Assembly (NCBI RefSeq): GCF_011761985.1
Contig: NZ_JAASQT010000001.1
Span: forward strand, 868,001-932,000
DNA: 64,000 nucleotides
Direction of reading: 5' to 3'
Source of the DNA: Brevundimonas terrae
GTDB lineage: Bacteria; Pseudomonadota; Alphaproteobacteria; Caulobacterales; Caulobacteraceae
The notes beneath the pieces were generated by a model, which was not told the DNA's origin, did not search any database, and was given only the letters and a program-made list of their open reading frames with translations. Both the position numbers and the translations under genes were made by a program. This document shows, one piece after another, positions 1 to 10,503 of the stretch. The stretch's first letter is position 1, and the number at the start of each line of letters is the position of its first letter.

Positions 1-1
1 C

Positions 2-103
2 GCTGGCCTGCGTACGCTGAATGACGGCCAGAACGTCAGCTACGAGCTGGAAACCGACCGCCGCAGCGGCAAGGTTTCGGCCGGTCAACTGCAAGTCGAC
101 TAA
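2..103 (+). CDS. Cold-shock protein, C-terminal end (partial)
   Basis: The window opens inside a reading frame that ends at TAA 101-103. The visible 33 residues include GLRTLNDGQNVSYELE and DRRSGKVSAGQL, the typical C-terminal beta-strand region of a CspA-type nucleic-acid-binding cold-shock domain. Such proteins bind single-stranded RNA and melt structure. The N-terminal part with the RNP motifs lies outside the window, so single- versus double-domain (alphaproteobacterial) form cannot be decided. A strong terminator follows 24 bases after the stop, so this is the last gene of its transcript. Confidence 0.75.
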   Translation, partial: AGLRTLNDGQNVSYELETDRRSGKVSAGQLQVD

Positions 104-126
104 GCCCGAGACGATACCCGTCTTTT

Positions 127-162
127 AAAAGGCCGTCGCGGGCAACCGTGGCGGCCTTTTTC
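127..162 (+). terminator. Intrinsic terminator of the cold-shock gene
   Basis: A nine-base-pair stem (127-135 with 152-160, AAAAGGCCG / CGGCCTTTT) is followed by a T-rich run, 24 bases after the cold-shock stop codon. Confidence 0.85.
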
Positions 163-179
163 TATGTCCGCATCAAAGG

Positions 180-219
180 GCAAAAGAAAAGCGCCGGAAC
201 CTGTGAAGGCTCCGGCGCT
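180..219 (-). terminator. Intrinsic terminator of gyrB
   Basis: AGCGCCGGA (190-198) pairs with TCCGGCGCT (211-219). Read on the minus strand the stem is followed by a TTTTCTTTTG run. It lies about 30 bases past the gyrB stop codon and separates the two convergent genes. Confidence 0.85.
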
Positions 220-247
220 GATCGTGATCGGGTCAAAGGTTCGGCGC

Positions 248-2689
<2,442 letters not shown>

Positions 2690-2778
2690 TCAGGGTCCGT
2701 GGGTCGGACGGGAAAAAGTCGGCGGTTGGGCCGCCATATTCGTGGCGCAAATCAGAGCACCCCGAAACATCCAATATA

Positions 2779-2791
2779 TAGGAATTTCCTA
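2779..2791. promoter_or_regulatory. Palindrome in the gyrB upstream region
   Basis: TAGGAATTTCCTA is a perfect 13-base inverted repeat about 100 bases upstream of the gyrB start codon, next to an AT-rich TATATATT stretch that could serve as a -10 element on the minus strand. It could be an operator. Only symmetry and position support this. Confidence 0.3.
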
Positions 2792-2792
2792 G

Positions 2793-2820
2793 CAAAAAGC
2801 CATCCTTCGAAGGCTTTTGG
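2793..2820 (-). terminator. Possible terminator after recF
   Basis: On the minus strand AAAAGCC and GGCTTTTTG bracket a short loop, 30 to 55 bases after the recF stop. The stem is only seven pairs and has a competing inner fold, so termination may be partial. Confidence 0.5.
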
Positions 2821-2848
2821 TCGGGGAAATCGCGGGTGGCGCGATTGT

Positions 2849-3976
2849 CTAGAGCGTCAGGCCGAGCGGGCTGACGCTGACAAACTGTGCGCGGCCTTCG
2901 AGGGCAGCGAACAGGTCCCGCTCGGTACCGGTCATAAAGGCCTGCAGACCCAGCATTTCGATCTCGTCGAACAGGGCGGCGCGGCGGGCTTCGTCAAGGT
3001 GTGCGGGGGCCTCATCCAGCAACAGGACCGGCTGGGCGGTGCTTTGCGCCAAACGGGCTGTCTGGGCAAGGATCAGGTTTAGAACCAGCGCCTTTTGCTC
3101 TCCCGATGACCCTTCGGCGGCGGGACGGTTCTTCTCGCGGTGAAGGGCGGTCAGGTCGGTGCGGTGCGGCCCGAACAGCGAACGACCAGCGGCCCCGTCA
3201 CGGGCGCGGGCGCGCACAAAACCCTCGCCCAGCATGGACAGGATGTCGGCTTCGTCGGCCCCGTCCTGCGCCATCTGCTCGGCCGGACCTTCAAGCCCGA
3301 GATCGGCCTGCGGAAAAGGCCGGTCGGCACGGGCATTGATGCCGTCTTGCAGGGCCTTCAAAGCGGTGACGCGGTTGAGGGCGGCTCTGGCCCCCGCTTC
3401 CGACAGGCGGGCTTCCAGCGCATCCAGCCAGACGGGATCGGGCCTGCGTTCCTCGTCCGACAACAGACGGATACGTTCGCGCAGGGCTTTTTCGTAATTG
3501 GAGACGACCGCCGCATGGTCGGGATGGGCGGCAAAGACCAGCCGGTCGAAAAACTTCAGGCGGTCAGCGCGGGCATCGGAGAACAGGCGGTCTTGTTCGG
3601 GCGTGGCCCAGACAGGACGCAGATGTTCCAGCATCCGGCCTGGCTGGGCCGTTTCGCCATCAATACGCACAATCCGGCGGGCCGCAGCGCCCATGGTCTG
3701 AACGCCGGTGCCGATCTTGATCTCGCCATCGGGGGTGGCAAGGGTGGCGGCAATCCCCCACGGACGTCCCATGGCCTCGCCGGGTTCCCGACGGCCCATC
3801 TCGGCTGCCGTCGCGCCGCGCAAACCCTTGCCGGGCGTCAAAAGGCTGATGGCCTCCAGCAGGTTGGTCTTGCCCGAACCGTTCGGCCCGTACAGCACCA
3901 CAGGCCCGCCGGATAAATCCAGACGGGATGCGCCGTAAGAACGGAAATCGGTAATGGCGAGGGAGGTCAGGCTCAA
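2849..3976 (-). CDS. recF: DNA replication and repair protein RecF
   Basis: SMC-like ATPase that loads RecA at single-strand gaps with RecO and RecR. The 375 residues show Walker A GPNGSGKT at 30-37, an ABC-type signature GSSGEQK at 289-295 and Walker B LLLDEAPAHLD at 318-328. The start is a TTG codon (MSLTSLAITDFRSY), matching the family N-terminus; no clear Shine-Dalgarno sequence precedes it. It lies between two small membrane-protein genes and gyrB, in the dnaN-recF-gyrB order common in bacteria. Confidence 0.95.
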   Translation of the reverse strand: MSLTSLAITDFRSYGASRLDLSGGPVVLYGPNGSGKTNLLEAISLLTPGKGLRGATAAEMGRREPGEAMGRPWGIAATLATPDGEIKIGTGVQTMGAAARRIVRIDGETAQPGRMLEHLRPVWATPEQDRLFSDARADRLKFFDRLVFAAHPDHAAVVSNYEKALRERIRLLSDEERRPDPVWLDALEARLSEAGARAALNRVTALKALQDGINARADRPFPQADLGLEGPAEQMAQDGADEADILSMLGEGFVRARARDGAAGRSLFGPHRTDLTALHREKNRPAAEGSSGEQKALVLNLILAQTARLAQSTAQPVLLLDEAPAHLDEARRAALFDEIEMLGLQAFMTGTERDLFAALEGRAQFVSVSPLGLTL

Positions 3977-4066
3977 TCTGTGCGCTCGTGCCGTAGGGTC
4001 GAGGGACAGTTAGAGGAAGCGGTCATGGGTGCCAAGCCGATCCCGCGATCTGCAAGCGTGATGCGC

Positions 4067-4540
4067 TCAACTGTAATGGCGCTTTGTGCGGTTCATATAG
4101 TCGAGAAGCTCGGACACGGAGGCATCGATCGTCGCGGGGAGATAGCCGGCAATATCGGCCGGCAGGCCGCGAAGACGCATACGGTCCATACCGCTACGTT
4201 CCGGCGGCGTGACCAGAGTAAAAACTACGAACGACTGACGCTTCATATCGATGGTTCCAAAGCGCAACACCTTGTCCCAGCCAATGAAGTTTCCACGACC
4301 GAGCCAGAAGCCTTTCTCGGTCACAGTGACATCGCGCGCGGCGATGAAGCGAATGGTCAGACGAACAATCACGACCAGTGTAAACACAATGCTGGCCCAG
4401 CTCAAACCGCGTAGCATGAGGCTGTCGGCTTCCAGAAACATCATGCTCGCAAACGCCAGCATCAAGAGGCTGACGGCAGAGCGGATGATATTGGGACGTT
4501 TGGCCCGAAAGACGCGCAGAGAAGATGTTTGGGCGGTCAC
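4067..4540 (-). CDS. Unknown two-helix membrane protein with PH-like tail
   Basis: I do not recognise this 157-residue protein. It has two hydrophobic segments (about 19-36 and 45-65), then a soluble region (about 68-150) with the alternating strand pattern VTVTEKGFWLGR / VLRFGTIDMKRQSFVVF and a final helix, reminiscent of bacterial PH-like membrane domains. The start codon is GTG. It shares its design with the next gene upstream (4620-5081), suggesting an ancient duplication or a two-component membrane complex. Both sit between dnaN and recF on the same strand. No function is assigned. Confidence 0.7.
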   Translation of the reverse strand: MTAQTSSLRVFRAKRPNIIRSAVSLLMLAFASMMFLEADSLMLRGLSWASIVFTLVVIVRLTIRFIAARDVTVTEKGFWLGRGNFIGWDKVLRFGTIDMKRQSFVVFTLVTPPERSGMDRMRLRGLPADIAGYLPATIDASVSELLDYMNRTKRHYS

Positions 4541-4619
4541 GCAGCAGAACTTTCACGCACGAGGAACAGGGGCGGCTTATAGCCCATGAAGGATGGGGCT
4601 CAAATCGGCCTGATCGGGA

Positions 4620-5081
4620 TTACAGTGCGTCTTTGAGCCACGCCTGAACCAGCGAAAGCCGTGAGGAGGGCATGATCCCCACCTCGCGCCCTTCATGACG
4701 AACGCCCAACCCTGCCGGCGTGAGCCTGTTTGAGAGGGTGATGGCGCGGTGCTTGCCACTGTTGTCCTTCACACGCGCAATAAGGGCGGCGAACGGGGGC
4801 GAGGCAATTTCTTCTACATTGACGATCTGCTGGCGCGTCCAGCGTTGCTGTCGACCAAAGGTTGGGCGCAGCGTCAGGCTCTGGGCATCCAGAGTAACGA
4901 GGCGTGGGCGCATAAGCCCGTATAGACCAAGGATGAAAAGTGCCGATGATAGCATCACGGCGATGAGGCTGGCGGGAATGTAATGCCCAAAGAAGCTGAC
5001 AAGGAGGACATTTGTCAGAAAGCTACAGACGATCAGAGCGCCATAAGCGAGGCGGTCAGAGCTAAACTGGATAGGTTGCAT
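4620..5081 (-). CDS. Unknown two-helix membrane protein with PH-like tail
   Basis: Hypothetical protein of 153 residues. Two membrane helices (about 12-32 and 37-58) are followed by a soluble domain starting RLVTLDAQSLTLRPTFGRQQRW. The ATG at 5081 is preferred over an in-frame TTG one codon upstream because GGGGGAG lies at proper spacing before it. It is transcribed in the same direction as dnaN, but the dnaN terminator (5120-5153) lies between them, so it is probably the first gene of a small unit with the following membrane protein and perhaps recF. Confidence 0.7.
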   Translation of the reverse strand: MQPIQFSSDRLAYGALIVCSFLTNVLLVSFFGHYIPASLIAVMLSSALFILGLYGLMRPRLVTLDAQSLTLRPTFGRQQRWTRQQIVNVEEIASPPFAALIARVKDNSGKHRAITLSNRLTPAGLGVRHEGREVGIMPSSRLSLVQAWLKDAL

Positions 5082-5119
5082 CAATATCTCCCCCGAGATC
5101 GTTAAGTCAGTTGCCTACA

Positions 5120-5153
5120 GCAAAAAGCCCCATGGCATAACCATGGGGCTTTG
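5120..5153 (-). terminator. Intrinsic terminator of dnaN
   Basis: AAAGCCCCATGG (5124-5135) pairs perfectly with CCATGGGGCTTT (5141-5152); on the minus strand the stem is followed by TTTTTG. It begins about 20 bases past the dnaN stop. Confidence 0.9.
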
Positions 5154-5175
5154 AGATGCGGTGTGTTGCAAAAGC

Positions 5176-6294
5176 TTAGACGCGCAGCGGCATCAGCACA
5201 TATTGGACGCCGACATCAGCCGGATCGAGCACCAGGGTCGGGCTGGCCGGATCGGCGAATTTGAAGGTAGCGATTTCACCGGTGATCTGACCGGCGACGT
5301 CCAGAAGATAGCGGGCGTTGAAGCCGATTTCGAACGGTTCGTCCGAATAGCCGATTTCGACCTCTTCCTCGGCTTGCCCGGCTTCCATATTGCGGACAGT
5401 CAGTTTCACGCGGTCATTATCAAAGGCCAACTTCACCGAGCGGCTCTTTTCAGCCGAGATGGTGGCCACGCGGTCAACGGCCTTGGCGAACAGGCTGTTA
5501 TCGATATCGGCTTGTTTGTCATTGCCCTGCGGGATGACGCGCAGATAGTCGGGGAAGGCACCGTCAATGACCTTGGAGGTCAGGCTGGCCTGACCCAGTT
5601 CGAAGCGGATCTTCTGGGCGGAGACCTGAATCTCGACGGAACCGGCACCATCGTCCAGCAGGCGACGGACCTGATCGATGGTCTTGCGCGGTACGATCAC
5701 GCCGGGACCACCCGCAGCGCCTTCTGGAGCGGGCGTTTCGGCCAGTGCCAGACGGTGGCCGTCGGTGGCAACGGTACGCAGAAGCGGGATGCCGCCATCC
5801 GATACGGTGTGCAGATAAAGGCCGTTCAGATAATAGCGCGTCTCTTCGGTCGAGACGGCAAAACGGGTCTTGTCGATCAGGCGGGCCAGATCTTCCTTGG
5901 GCAGGGTATAGCGCACGCCCGTGGCTTCGTTCGACATCACGGGGAAGTCGCCCGCCGGCAGCACCGGCAGATTAAAGCGCGAACGACCGGCGGCGACCAC
6001 CAGACGGGGGTCGTCACCGGAATAGGACAGGCTGACCTCGGCACCGTCCGGCAGTTTGCGGACGATTTCATAAAGGGTGTGGGCCGGAGCCGTGATCTGG
6101 CCCTCGACATTGACCTGTGCCTCGGCCTCGTCGACCATTTCCATGTCGAGGTCGGTGGCCGCGAACGACAGGCGGTCACGGCCTGCGGTCAGCAACACGT
6201 TCGACAGGATCGGAATAGTGTTGCGACGCTCGACCACACTTTGGACGTGGCCCAAGGCACGAAGAAGCGCGGAACGTTCGATAGTCAGCTGCAT
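5176..6294 (-). CDS. dnaN: DNA polymerase III beta sliding clamp
   Basis: Ring-shaped processivity clamp that tethers polymerase III to DNA and recruits repair proteins. The start is set at ATG 6294 (MQLTIERSALLRALGHVQSVVERRNTIPILSNVLL), which gives 372 residues, the family length; the open frame extends 28 codons further upstream but without homology. Three repeated clamp domains are expected, and the C-terminus PADVGVQYVLMPLRV matches the family's last strand. It lies downstream of dnaA but is separated from it by a strong dnaA terminator, so it is probably transcribed from its own promoter in 6295-6450. Confidence 0.97.
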   Translation of the reverse strand: MQLTIERSALLRALGHVQSVVERRNTIPILSNVLLTAGRDRLSFAATDLDMEMVDEAEAQVNVEGQITAPAHTLYEIVRKLPDGAEVSLSYSGDDPRLVVAAGRSRFNLPVLPAGDFPVMSNEATGVRYTLPKEDLARLIDKTRFAVSTEETRYYLNGLYLHTVSDGGIPLLRTVATDGHRLALAETPAPEGAAGGPGVIVPRKTIDQVRRLLDDGAGSVEIQVSAQKIRFELGQASLTSKVIDGAFPDYLRVIPQGNDKQADIDNSLFAKAVDRVATISAEKSRSVKLAFDNDRVKLTVRNMEAGQAEEEVEIGYSDEPFEIGFNARYLLDVAGQITGEIATFKFADPASPTLVLDPADVGVQYVLMPLRV

Positions 6295-6450
6295 GTGGTC
6301 TCGCCCGGTCGCGATCAGGAAGACGCGCCTGATCGAATGTATAGAGGGTGACACTAGCGGATTGCGCGTCCGCCGCAACGCCTGAGGGGCGTTCCGCTAG
6401 CGGTTACCCCAAAATCGGCGCAGGAAATCCACAGACGTCCCTCATTTCGG

Positions 6451-6487
6451 CAAAGAAAAAGGCCGCACCCCTGATGGGGCGCGGCCT
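6451..6487 (-). terminator. Intrinsic terminator of dnaA
   Basis: GGCCGC (61-66 of the 6400 block) pairs with GCGGCC (6481-6486), extended by CCCC/GGGG around a TGAT loop with one mismatch. On the minus strand the stem is followed by TTTTTCTTTG. Confidence 0.85.
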
Positions 6488-6540
6488 AAATCTGTCTTGG
6501 AGAGGGTCTTGGCCGCGCAGTTTGCGCGCCAATACCTCGT

Positions 6541-7983
6541 TTAACCGCGCAGTTTGCGCGTCAGGGCCTCGACGTCACGGGCGATTTGCTCGTCCTGCGT
6601 CAGCAGCTCTTCGATCTTGCGCACACCGTGCAGGACCGTGGTGTGGTCGCGCCCGCCAAAGCGGCGACCGATGTCCGGATAGGAACGGGTCGTGTGTTGC
6701 TTGCACAGATACATGGCGATCTGGCGCGGGCGGGCAATCGCACGGGTGCGGCGCTCGCTCAGCAGATCGGCTTGTTTCAGGTTGAAATGCTCGGACACCG
6801 TCTTCTGGATTTCGTCCACGGTGATGCGACGCTCGGGGCCGCCACGCATGGCGGTACCCAGCAGCGATTGAACGTCTTCGACCGTCAGGGTCGCCAGACG
6901 CGCACCGGCAACGGCGGCCAGAGTGTTTACGGCACCTTCCAGTTCACGCATCGAACCGGGGGTACGTTCCACCAGATGTTCCAGCACTTCGGGGCGAGCC
7001 TCGCCCGCCACGACACCCAGCTTGGCCAGCGAGCGCAGACGGTTCTGGGCGACAGCCACCTTGAGGGTGCGGTCAGCCGCTTCGACCGGGCAGGTCAGGC
7101 CGGCAGCCAGATGGCTGCGCAGGCGCGGTTCGATATCGGTCAGGGCCACCGGTGCACGGTCAGCCGACAGAACGATACGTTTGCCGTCCTCGATCAGCGA
7201 GGTCAGGGTGTTCAGCAGCTCTTCCTGGGTGGAAGCCTTGCCGCCCACGAACTGGACGTCGTCGATCAGCAGCATGTCGGCCGAGCGCAGGCTTTCCTTG
7301 AAGGCCGCGGTGGAGCGGTCCTGCATGGCGCGCACAAAGGTCGACAAGAAGCGCTCGGCGGTCAGATAGACCACCTTGGCATTGGGGCGCAGACGCTGGG
7401 CTTCCCAGGCGATGGCGTTCAACAGGTGGGTCTTGCCGTAGCCGTAAGGGCCACAGAAGAATACCGGATTGAAGTGACCGTCGGCCCAAGAGGCGACCTG
7501 CTTGGCGATGGCCAGAGCAAAGGCGTTACCGTGGCCTTCGACGAAGGTGTCAAAGGTCAGACGCTCTTGCAGGCCAGCGGCGCGAACAGCACGGGCGCTG
7601 TCGGCAGAGGCGGCAAAGGTCGGCGCGACCGGCGCAGGTGCCGGAGCCGTGCTGATGGAGTTCAGACGCGGCACTTCGCGTGCCGACGACGGCAGGACCG
7701 AACCCACCTCGGCGCGGCAGCGCACATCCAGACGACGCGACAGGCCGTCCAGGCCCAGCCACAGTTCGTTCATGCGACGCAGCGCATTTTGACGAACCCA
7801 GTCCCGCGCATAGGCGGTCGGGGTTACCAGAATAAGATTACCCTGTCCGTCCACGCGTACCGCTGAAGGCGCGATATACGAACTATAGGGCCCATCGCCG
7901 ATTTCCGCTTTCAAGCGATCAGCTGCTTCTGTCCAGATCCGGTCCGGATCGGTCATCTGCCCCATTGCAACGCCCCCAATCAT
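6541..7983 (-). CDS. dnaA: Chromosomal replication initiator DnaA
   Basis: AAA+ initiator that binds DnaA boxes at the origin, melts DNA and loads DnaB. Domain I covers about 15-100, a proline/alanine linker about 100-135, the AAA+ domain shows Walker A GPYGYGKT at 178-185 and Walker B MLLIDD at 237-242, and the C-terminal DNA-binding domain contains RPRQIAMYLCKQHTTRSYPDIG and GGRDHTTVLHGVRKIEE without interruption. Three in-frame ATGs (7983, 7965, 7956) could start it; the 7965 site has GGGGGCG upstream and may be the real one. In Caulobacter, dnaA expression depends on CcrM methylation and GcrA; GANTC sites are clustered upstream here. Confidence 0.97.
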   Translation of the reverse strand: MIGGVAMGQMTDPDRIWTEAADRLKAEIGDGPYSSYIAPSAVRVDGQGNLILVTPTAYARDWVRQNALRRMNELWLGLDGLSRRLDVRCRAEVGSVLPSSAREVPRLNSISTAPAPAPVAPTFAASADSARAVRAAGLQERLTFDTFVEGHGNAFALAIAKQVASWADGHFNPVFFCGPYGYGKTHLLNAIAWEAQRLRPNAKVVYLTAERFLSTFVRAMQDRSTAAFKESLRSADMLLIDDVQFVGGKASTQEELLNTLTSLIEDGKRIVLSADRAPVALTDIEPRLRSHLAAGLTCPVEAADRTLKVAVAQNRLRSLAKLGVVAGEARPEVLEHLVERTPGSMRELEGAVNTLAAVAGARLATLTVEDVQSLLGTAMRGGPERRITVDEIQKTVSEHFNLKQADLLSERRTRAIARPRQIAMYLCKQHTTRSYPDIGRRFGGRDHTTVLHGVRKIEELLTQDEQIARDVEALTRKLRG

Positions 7984-8122
7984 ATAAGAGTCACCCGCCA
8001 GAATTAATTCTTCAAACCACCGTGCAACGCAGCTTCAAAGTTGGACATCAGGGACGACTTCTCCTGTCGCGCCAAACCGAGGTTTAGCGCGTGGGGCCGT
8101 TCTCACAGACAGACAACTCCGC

Positions 8123-8147
8123 CGAGGGAAATGCTTGATTTCCCTCG
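8123..8147. promoter_or_regulatory. Perfect inverted repeat upstream of dnaA
   Basis: CGAGGGAAAT (8123-8132) and ATTTCCCTCG (8138-8147) form a perfect ten-base-pair stem with a five-base loop, about 140 bases upstream of the dnaA start. It lacks a T-run on either side, so it is more likely an operator or a leader-RNA hairpin than a terminator. Confidence 0.45.
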
Positions 8148-8204
8148 TCTTCATCCTTGGGGATAGAAGTGCGTTACCCCTTCAACTTACTCGGCGCGCG
8201 GCGG

Positions 8205-8252
8205 GAATCAACGCAGATTCGAGTCGCGAAATGCACTTAAATTAGTTGACTC
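8205..8252. promoter_or_regulatory. Cluster of four GANTC (CcrM) sites upstream of dnaA
   Basis: GAATC (8205-8209), GATTC (8216-8220), GAGTC (8221-8225) and GACTC (8248-8252) lie within 48 bases; a fifth, GAGTC, is close to the dnaA start near 7987. GANTC is the CcrM methylation target in Caulobacterales, and methylation state is known to tune dnaA transcription in Caulobacter. Actual methylation here is inferred. Confidence 0.5.
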
Positions 8253-8426
8253 GCGCAAACCCCCGTAGGGACTAGGAAAAAGGTTTTTTTTGCCAGTGAG
8301 GGCTGCAAAAACTGCCGGGGAAATTGGGTTTTAGACAGCAAGAAGGCGAGGTAGCCGTAGCCGCCTCGCCTTTGAAATCGTTCGATTTTCTTGCAACACC
8401 CGTATCGCGGGTATTTTTGTAGTCAG

Positions 8427-8470
8427 TAAAAAAGTTTGAACGGAGAGGCCGTGGCGCTCATCCGTTCAAG
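8427..8470 (-). terminator. Intrinsic terminator of rpsT
   Basis: TTGAACGGA (8436-8444) pairs with TCCGTTCAA (8461-8469); on the minus strand the stem is followed by ACTTTTTTA. It begins a few bases after the rpsT stop codon. Confidence 0.8.
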
Positions 8471-8477
8471 GACTTTC

Positions 8478-8747
8478 TTAGGCGGCCGACAGCTTCTTCA
8501 GCTGGGCCGACAGACGGCTGACCTTACGCGAGCCGGTGTTCTTGTGAACGACGCCCTTGGATACAGCGCGCATCAGTTCCGACTGAGCGGTGATGAAAGC
8601 AGCCTTGGCAGCTTCCACGTCGCCGCCGGTGACGGCTTCTTGGAATTTGCGCAGATAGGAGCGTACGCGGGTACGGCGAGCTTTGTTCACTGCAGTCCGC
8701 GCTTCGATCTTGCGGATCGCCTTGCGGGCGCCGGCGTTGTTAGCCAT
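8478..8747 (-). CDS. rpsT: 30S ribosomal protein S20
   Basis: Primary 16S rRNA-binding protein of the small subunit. The 89-residue product starts [18 protein letters not shown], ends [19 protein letters not shown], and is rich in Lys, Arg and Ala, as expected for S20. The start ATG 8747 is chosen because upstream in-frame codons have no S20 similarity. Its position beside dnaA and near mutM repeats the Caulobacter arrangement. Confidence 0.97.
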   Translation of the reverse strand: MANNAGARKAIRKIEARTAVNKARRTRVRSYLRKFQEAVTGGDVEAAKAAFITAQSELMRAVSKGVVHKNTGSRKVSRLSAQLKKLSAA

Positions 8748-8925
8748 TTGAAAAACCTTCGAACGATGTGCGCCACAAGCCCGAAGGCCACGGCGATAAA
8801 ATCTCAAGAGCGCGCGGCTATAGCGGAAACCCGTGGGGGGGTCAACGCAAACCGGCTGGAATTGAGTCGGGGCGGGGATTCAAGCCCCGTAGTCCCGACC
8901 CGTTGATCCTTATAGTGGACCGAAA

Positions 8926-9711
8926 TCAGCGGCTGGTGAAGACCGGTTTACGTTTTTCGACGAAAGCCGCCATGCCTTCCTTCTGATCGTCGAATGCGAA
9001 CAGCGAGTGGAACAGGCGGCGCTCGAACTGAAGACCTTGCGACAGGGTGGTGTCGAAGGCGGCGTTCACCAGTTCCTTATTGGCGATGACGGCCAGTGGC
9101 GACTGGGCGGCGATCTTGGCGGCGACCTTGCGGGCTTCGTCCAGCAGGGCATCCACAGCCACAACGCGGGACACCAGACCGGAGCGTTCGGCCTCGGCAG
9201 CATCCATCATGCGCGCGGTCAGGCACATATCCATGGCCTTGGCCTTGCCGACGGCGCGGGTCAGGCGCTGCGAGCCGCCAATGCCGGGGGCGACGCCGAG
9301 ATTGATTTCCGGCTGGCCGAACTTGGCGGTGTCGGAGGCGATGATGAAGTCGCACAGCATGGCCAGCTCGCAACCGCCGCCCAGTGCATAGCCTGACACA
9401 GCCGCGATGATCGGCTTGCGGAAGGCGGCAACGCGGTCATGGGCGCGGGCAAAGAAGTTTTCCAGATACATGTCCGCATAGGACTTGTCCGACATCTCCT
9501 TGATGTCGGCACCGGCGGCAAAGGCCTTGGCCGAGCCGGTCAGGACAACGGCACGGATGCTGTCATCGCGCTCTGCGGCTTCGAGGAAGTCGCCCAGTTC
9601 GCCCAGAAGCTGCGAGTTCAGCGCATTCAGGGCCTCGGGGCGGTTCAGGGTCACCACGGCATAGCCATCGGTATGGCGTTCGATCAGCAGGGTAGAATAG
9701 GTGTCGGCCAT
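8926..9711 (-). CDS. Enoyl-CoA hydratase
   Basis: Crotonase-family enzyme that adds water to trans-2-enoyl-CoA in beta-oxidation. The 261 residues match the short monofunctional form. Visible motifs are AAGADIKEM (65-73, CoA-ester oxyanion hole), [11 protein letters not shown] (111-121, with catalytic Glu115) and [11 protein letters not shown] (133-143, with the second catalytic Glu135), the pair needed for hydratase activity. Caulobacter has an enoyl-CoA hydratase at the same place between mutM and rpsT, so the location appears conserved. The exact chain-length preference cannot be read from sequence. Confidence 0.93.
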   Translation of the reverse strand: MADTYSTLLIERHTDGYAVVTLNRPEALNALNSQLLGELGDFLEAAERDDSIRAVVLTGSAKAFAAGADIKEMSDKSYADMYLENFFARAHDRVAAFRKPIIAAVSGYALGGGCELAMLCDFIIASDTAKFGQPEINLGVAPGIGGSQRLTRAVGKAKAMDMCLTARMMDAAEAERSGLVSRVVAVDALLDEARKVAAKIAAQSPLAVIANKELVNAAFDTTLSQGLQFERRLFHSLFAFDDQKEGMAAFVEKRKPVFTSR

Positions 9712-9758
9712 GGAGGCACTCCTGTATCATCACGACTATAGTGTGATGCTCTAGCGCC

Positions 9759-9977
9759 TCAGCCCTCCCACTGGAACACTTCTCCGATCTCGACGCCGAA
9801 AACCTGGGCGATACGGAAGGCGGTTTCCAAGCTGGGGGAGTATTTGCCCTGTTCCATGGCGACGATGGTTTGACGGGTCATGCCGATGCGGGCGGCCAGA
9901 TCGGCCTGCGTCATCTCGTTGGCATGAAAGCGCATCTCGCGGATGCGGTTTTTGATCGGAGGCGGGGCCTTGACCAT
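9759..9977 (-). CDS. XRE-family HTH transcriptional regulator (small)
   Basis: A 72-residue DNA-binding protein consisting almost only of a helix-turn-helix: NEMTQADLAARIGMTRQTIVAMEQGKYSPSL (split: MTQADLAARIGMTRQ, then TIVAMEQGKYSP). Residues 21-45 are the HTH. The C-terminal AFRIAQVFGVEIGEVFQWEG is the usual ending of this YozG-like group. Its ATG overlaps the TGA of the upstream membrane-protein gene (TGATG at 9975-9979), so the two are translationally coupled. This pairing with a small multi-helix membrane protein is common in bacteria, and such regulators often repress their own operon. Confidence 0.88.
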   Translation of the reverse strand: MVKAPPPIKNRIREMRFHANEMTQADLAARIGMTRQTIVAMEQGKYSPSLETAFRIAQVFGVEIGEVFQWEG

Positions 9978-10465
9978 CAGTGCCCCCGACGTAGCAGGAC
10001 CAGTGTGAAGCTGGCGCGGATCAGCTCCGATATCAGGAAGGCGGCCCATAGAAGATTGGCGATCACCACCATCGCATTGGCATTGGTGGTCAGGGTCTTG
10101 CCGTTACCGGGCGCGACAAAATCGGCCAGCCCGAAAATATAGGCGACACCGGCAAGGGTGAAGACCATGGCCAGCAGCGACATCAGGGCGATATGGCTGC
10201 CCTTCAGGCCTGCCAGAGTTTCGCGCTCGTCCCTTGCTTCGCGTTCGGCCTTGGATGTCGTCAGATGGGCAATCACGGTCATCACCAGCTCGATGACCAC
10301 CACCACGGCCACGGCCGCCGCAAACATCACGCCCATCTCGCCGGCAAAGGACGGCTGCATCAGGCTACCGGACAGGATAGCCTGACCCATGCGCCAGAAA
10401 TAGACGCTCCAGATCAGTACGGTTGTCACCGTGGTGATCAGCAGGTGTTTTTCACGAAAAGTCAT
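9977..10465 (-). CDS. Four-helix membrane protein paired with an XRE regulator
   Basis: A 162-residue membrane protein of unknown function resembling DUF2178-type proteins. Four hydrophobic segments are visible: about 8-25, 44-66 (MFAAAVAVVVVIELVMTVIA), 90-112 and 128-150. A charged cytoplasmic loop (SKAEREARDERE) divides the two hairpins. The downstream XRE regulator gene overlaps its stop codon, so the two form one operon. The upstream region carries several TTATGTC/GACATAA repeats that look like an operator. The pair is inserted between the enoyl-CoA hydratase and mutM. Confidence 0.75.
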   Translation of the reverse strand: MTFREKHLLITTVTTVLIWSVYFWRMGQAILSGSLMQPSFAGEMGVMFAAAVAVVVVIELVMTVIAHLTTSKAEREARDERETLAGLKGSHIALMSLLAMVFTLAGVAYIFGLADFVAPGNGKTLTTNANAMVVIANLLWAAFLISELIRASFTLVLLRRGH

Positions 10466-10503
10466 AGCGGCAAGGCCTCATGATCTCTTGGCAGATAATG
10501 AGG

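Larger units (their letters stand above)
7984..8477. other. Long dnaA-rpsT intergenic region
   Basis: About 490 bases without a gene. From the dnaA side it holds the dnaA leader, a ten-base-pair inverted repeat (8123-8147), four GANTC sites (8205-8252), a T8 tract near 8285-8292, a nine-pair hairpin AAGGCGAGG/CCTCGCCTT (8343-8351 with 8364-8372), a small ACCCG/CGGGT hairpin followed by TATTTTT on the plus strand (8398-8418), and the rpsT terminator. I see no consensus DnaA boxes, so calling it the replication origin is not supported, although its position beside dnaA and the AT-rich tracts make that worth testing. Confidence 0.6.

Noticed and set aside
7984..8477. Chromosomal replication origin in the dnaA-rpsT gap
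   Set aside because: Position, AT-rich tracts and GANTC cluster are suggestive, but I found no DnaA-box consensus copies, and in Caulobacter the origin lies some distance from dnaA near hemE. Kept only as an unassigned regulatory region.
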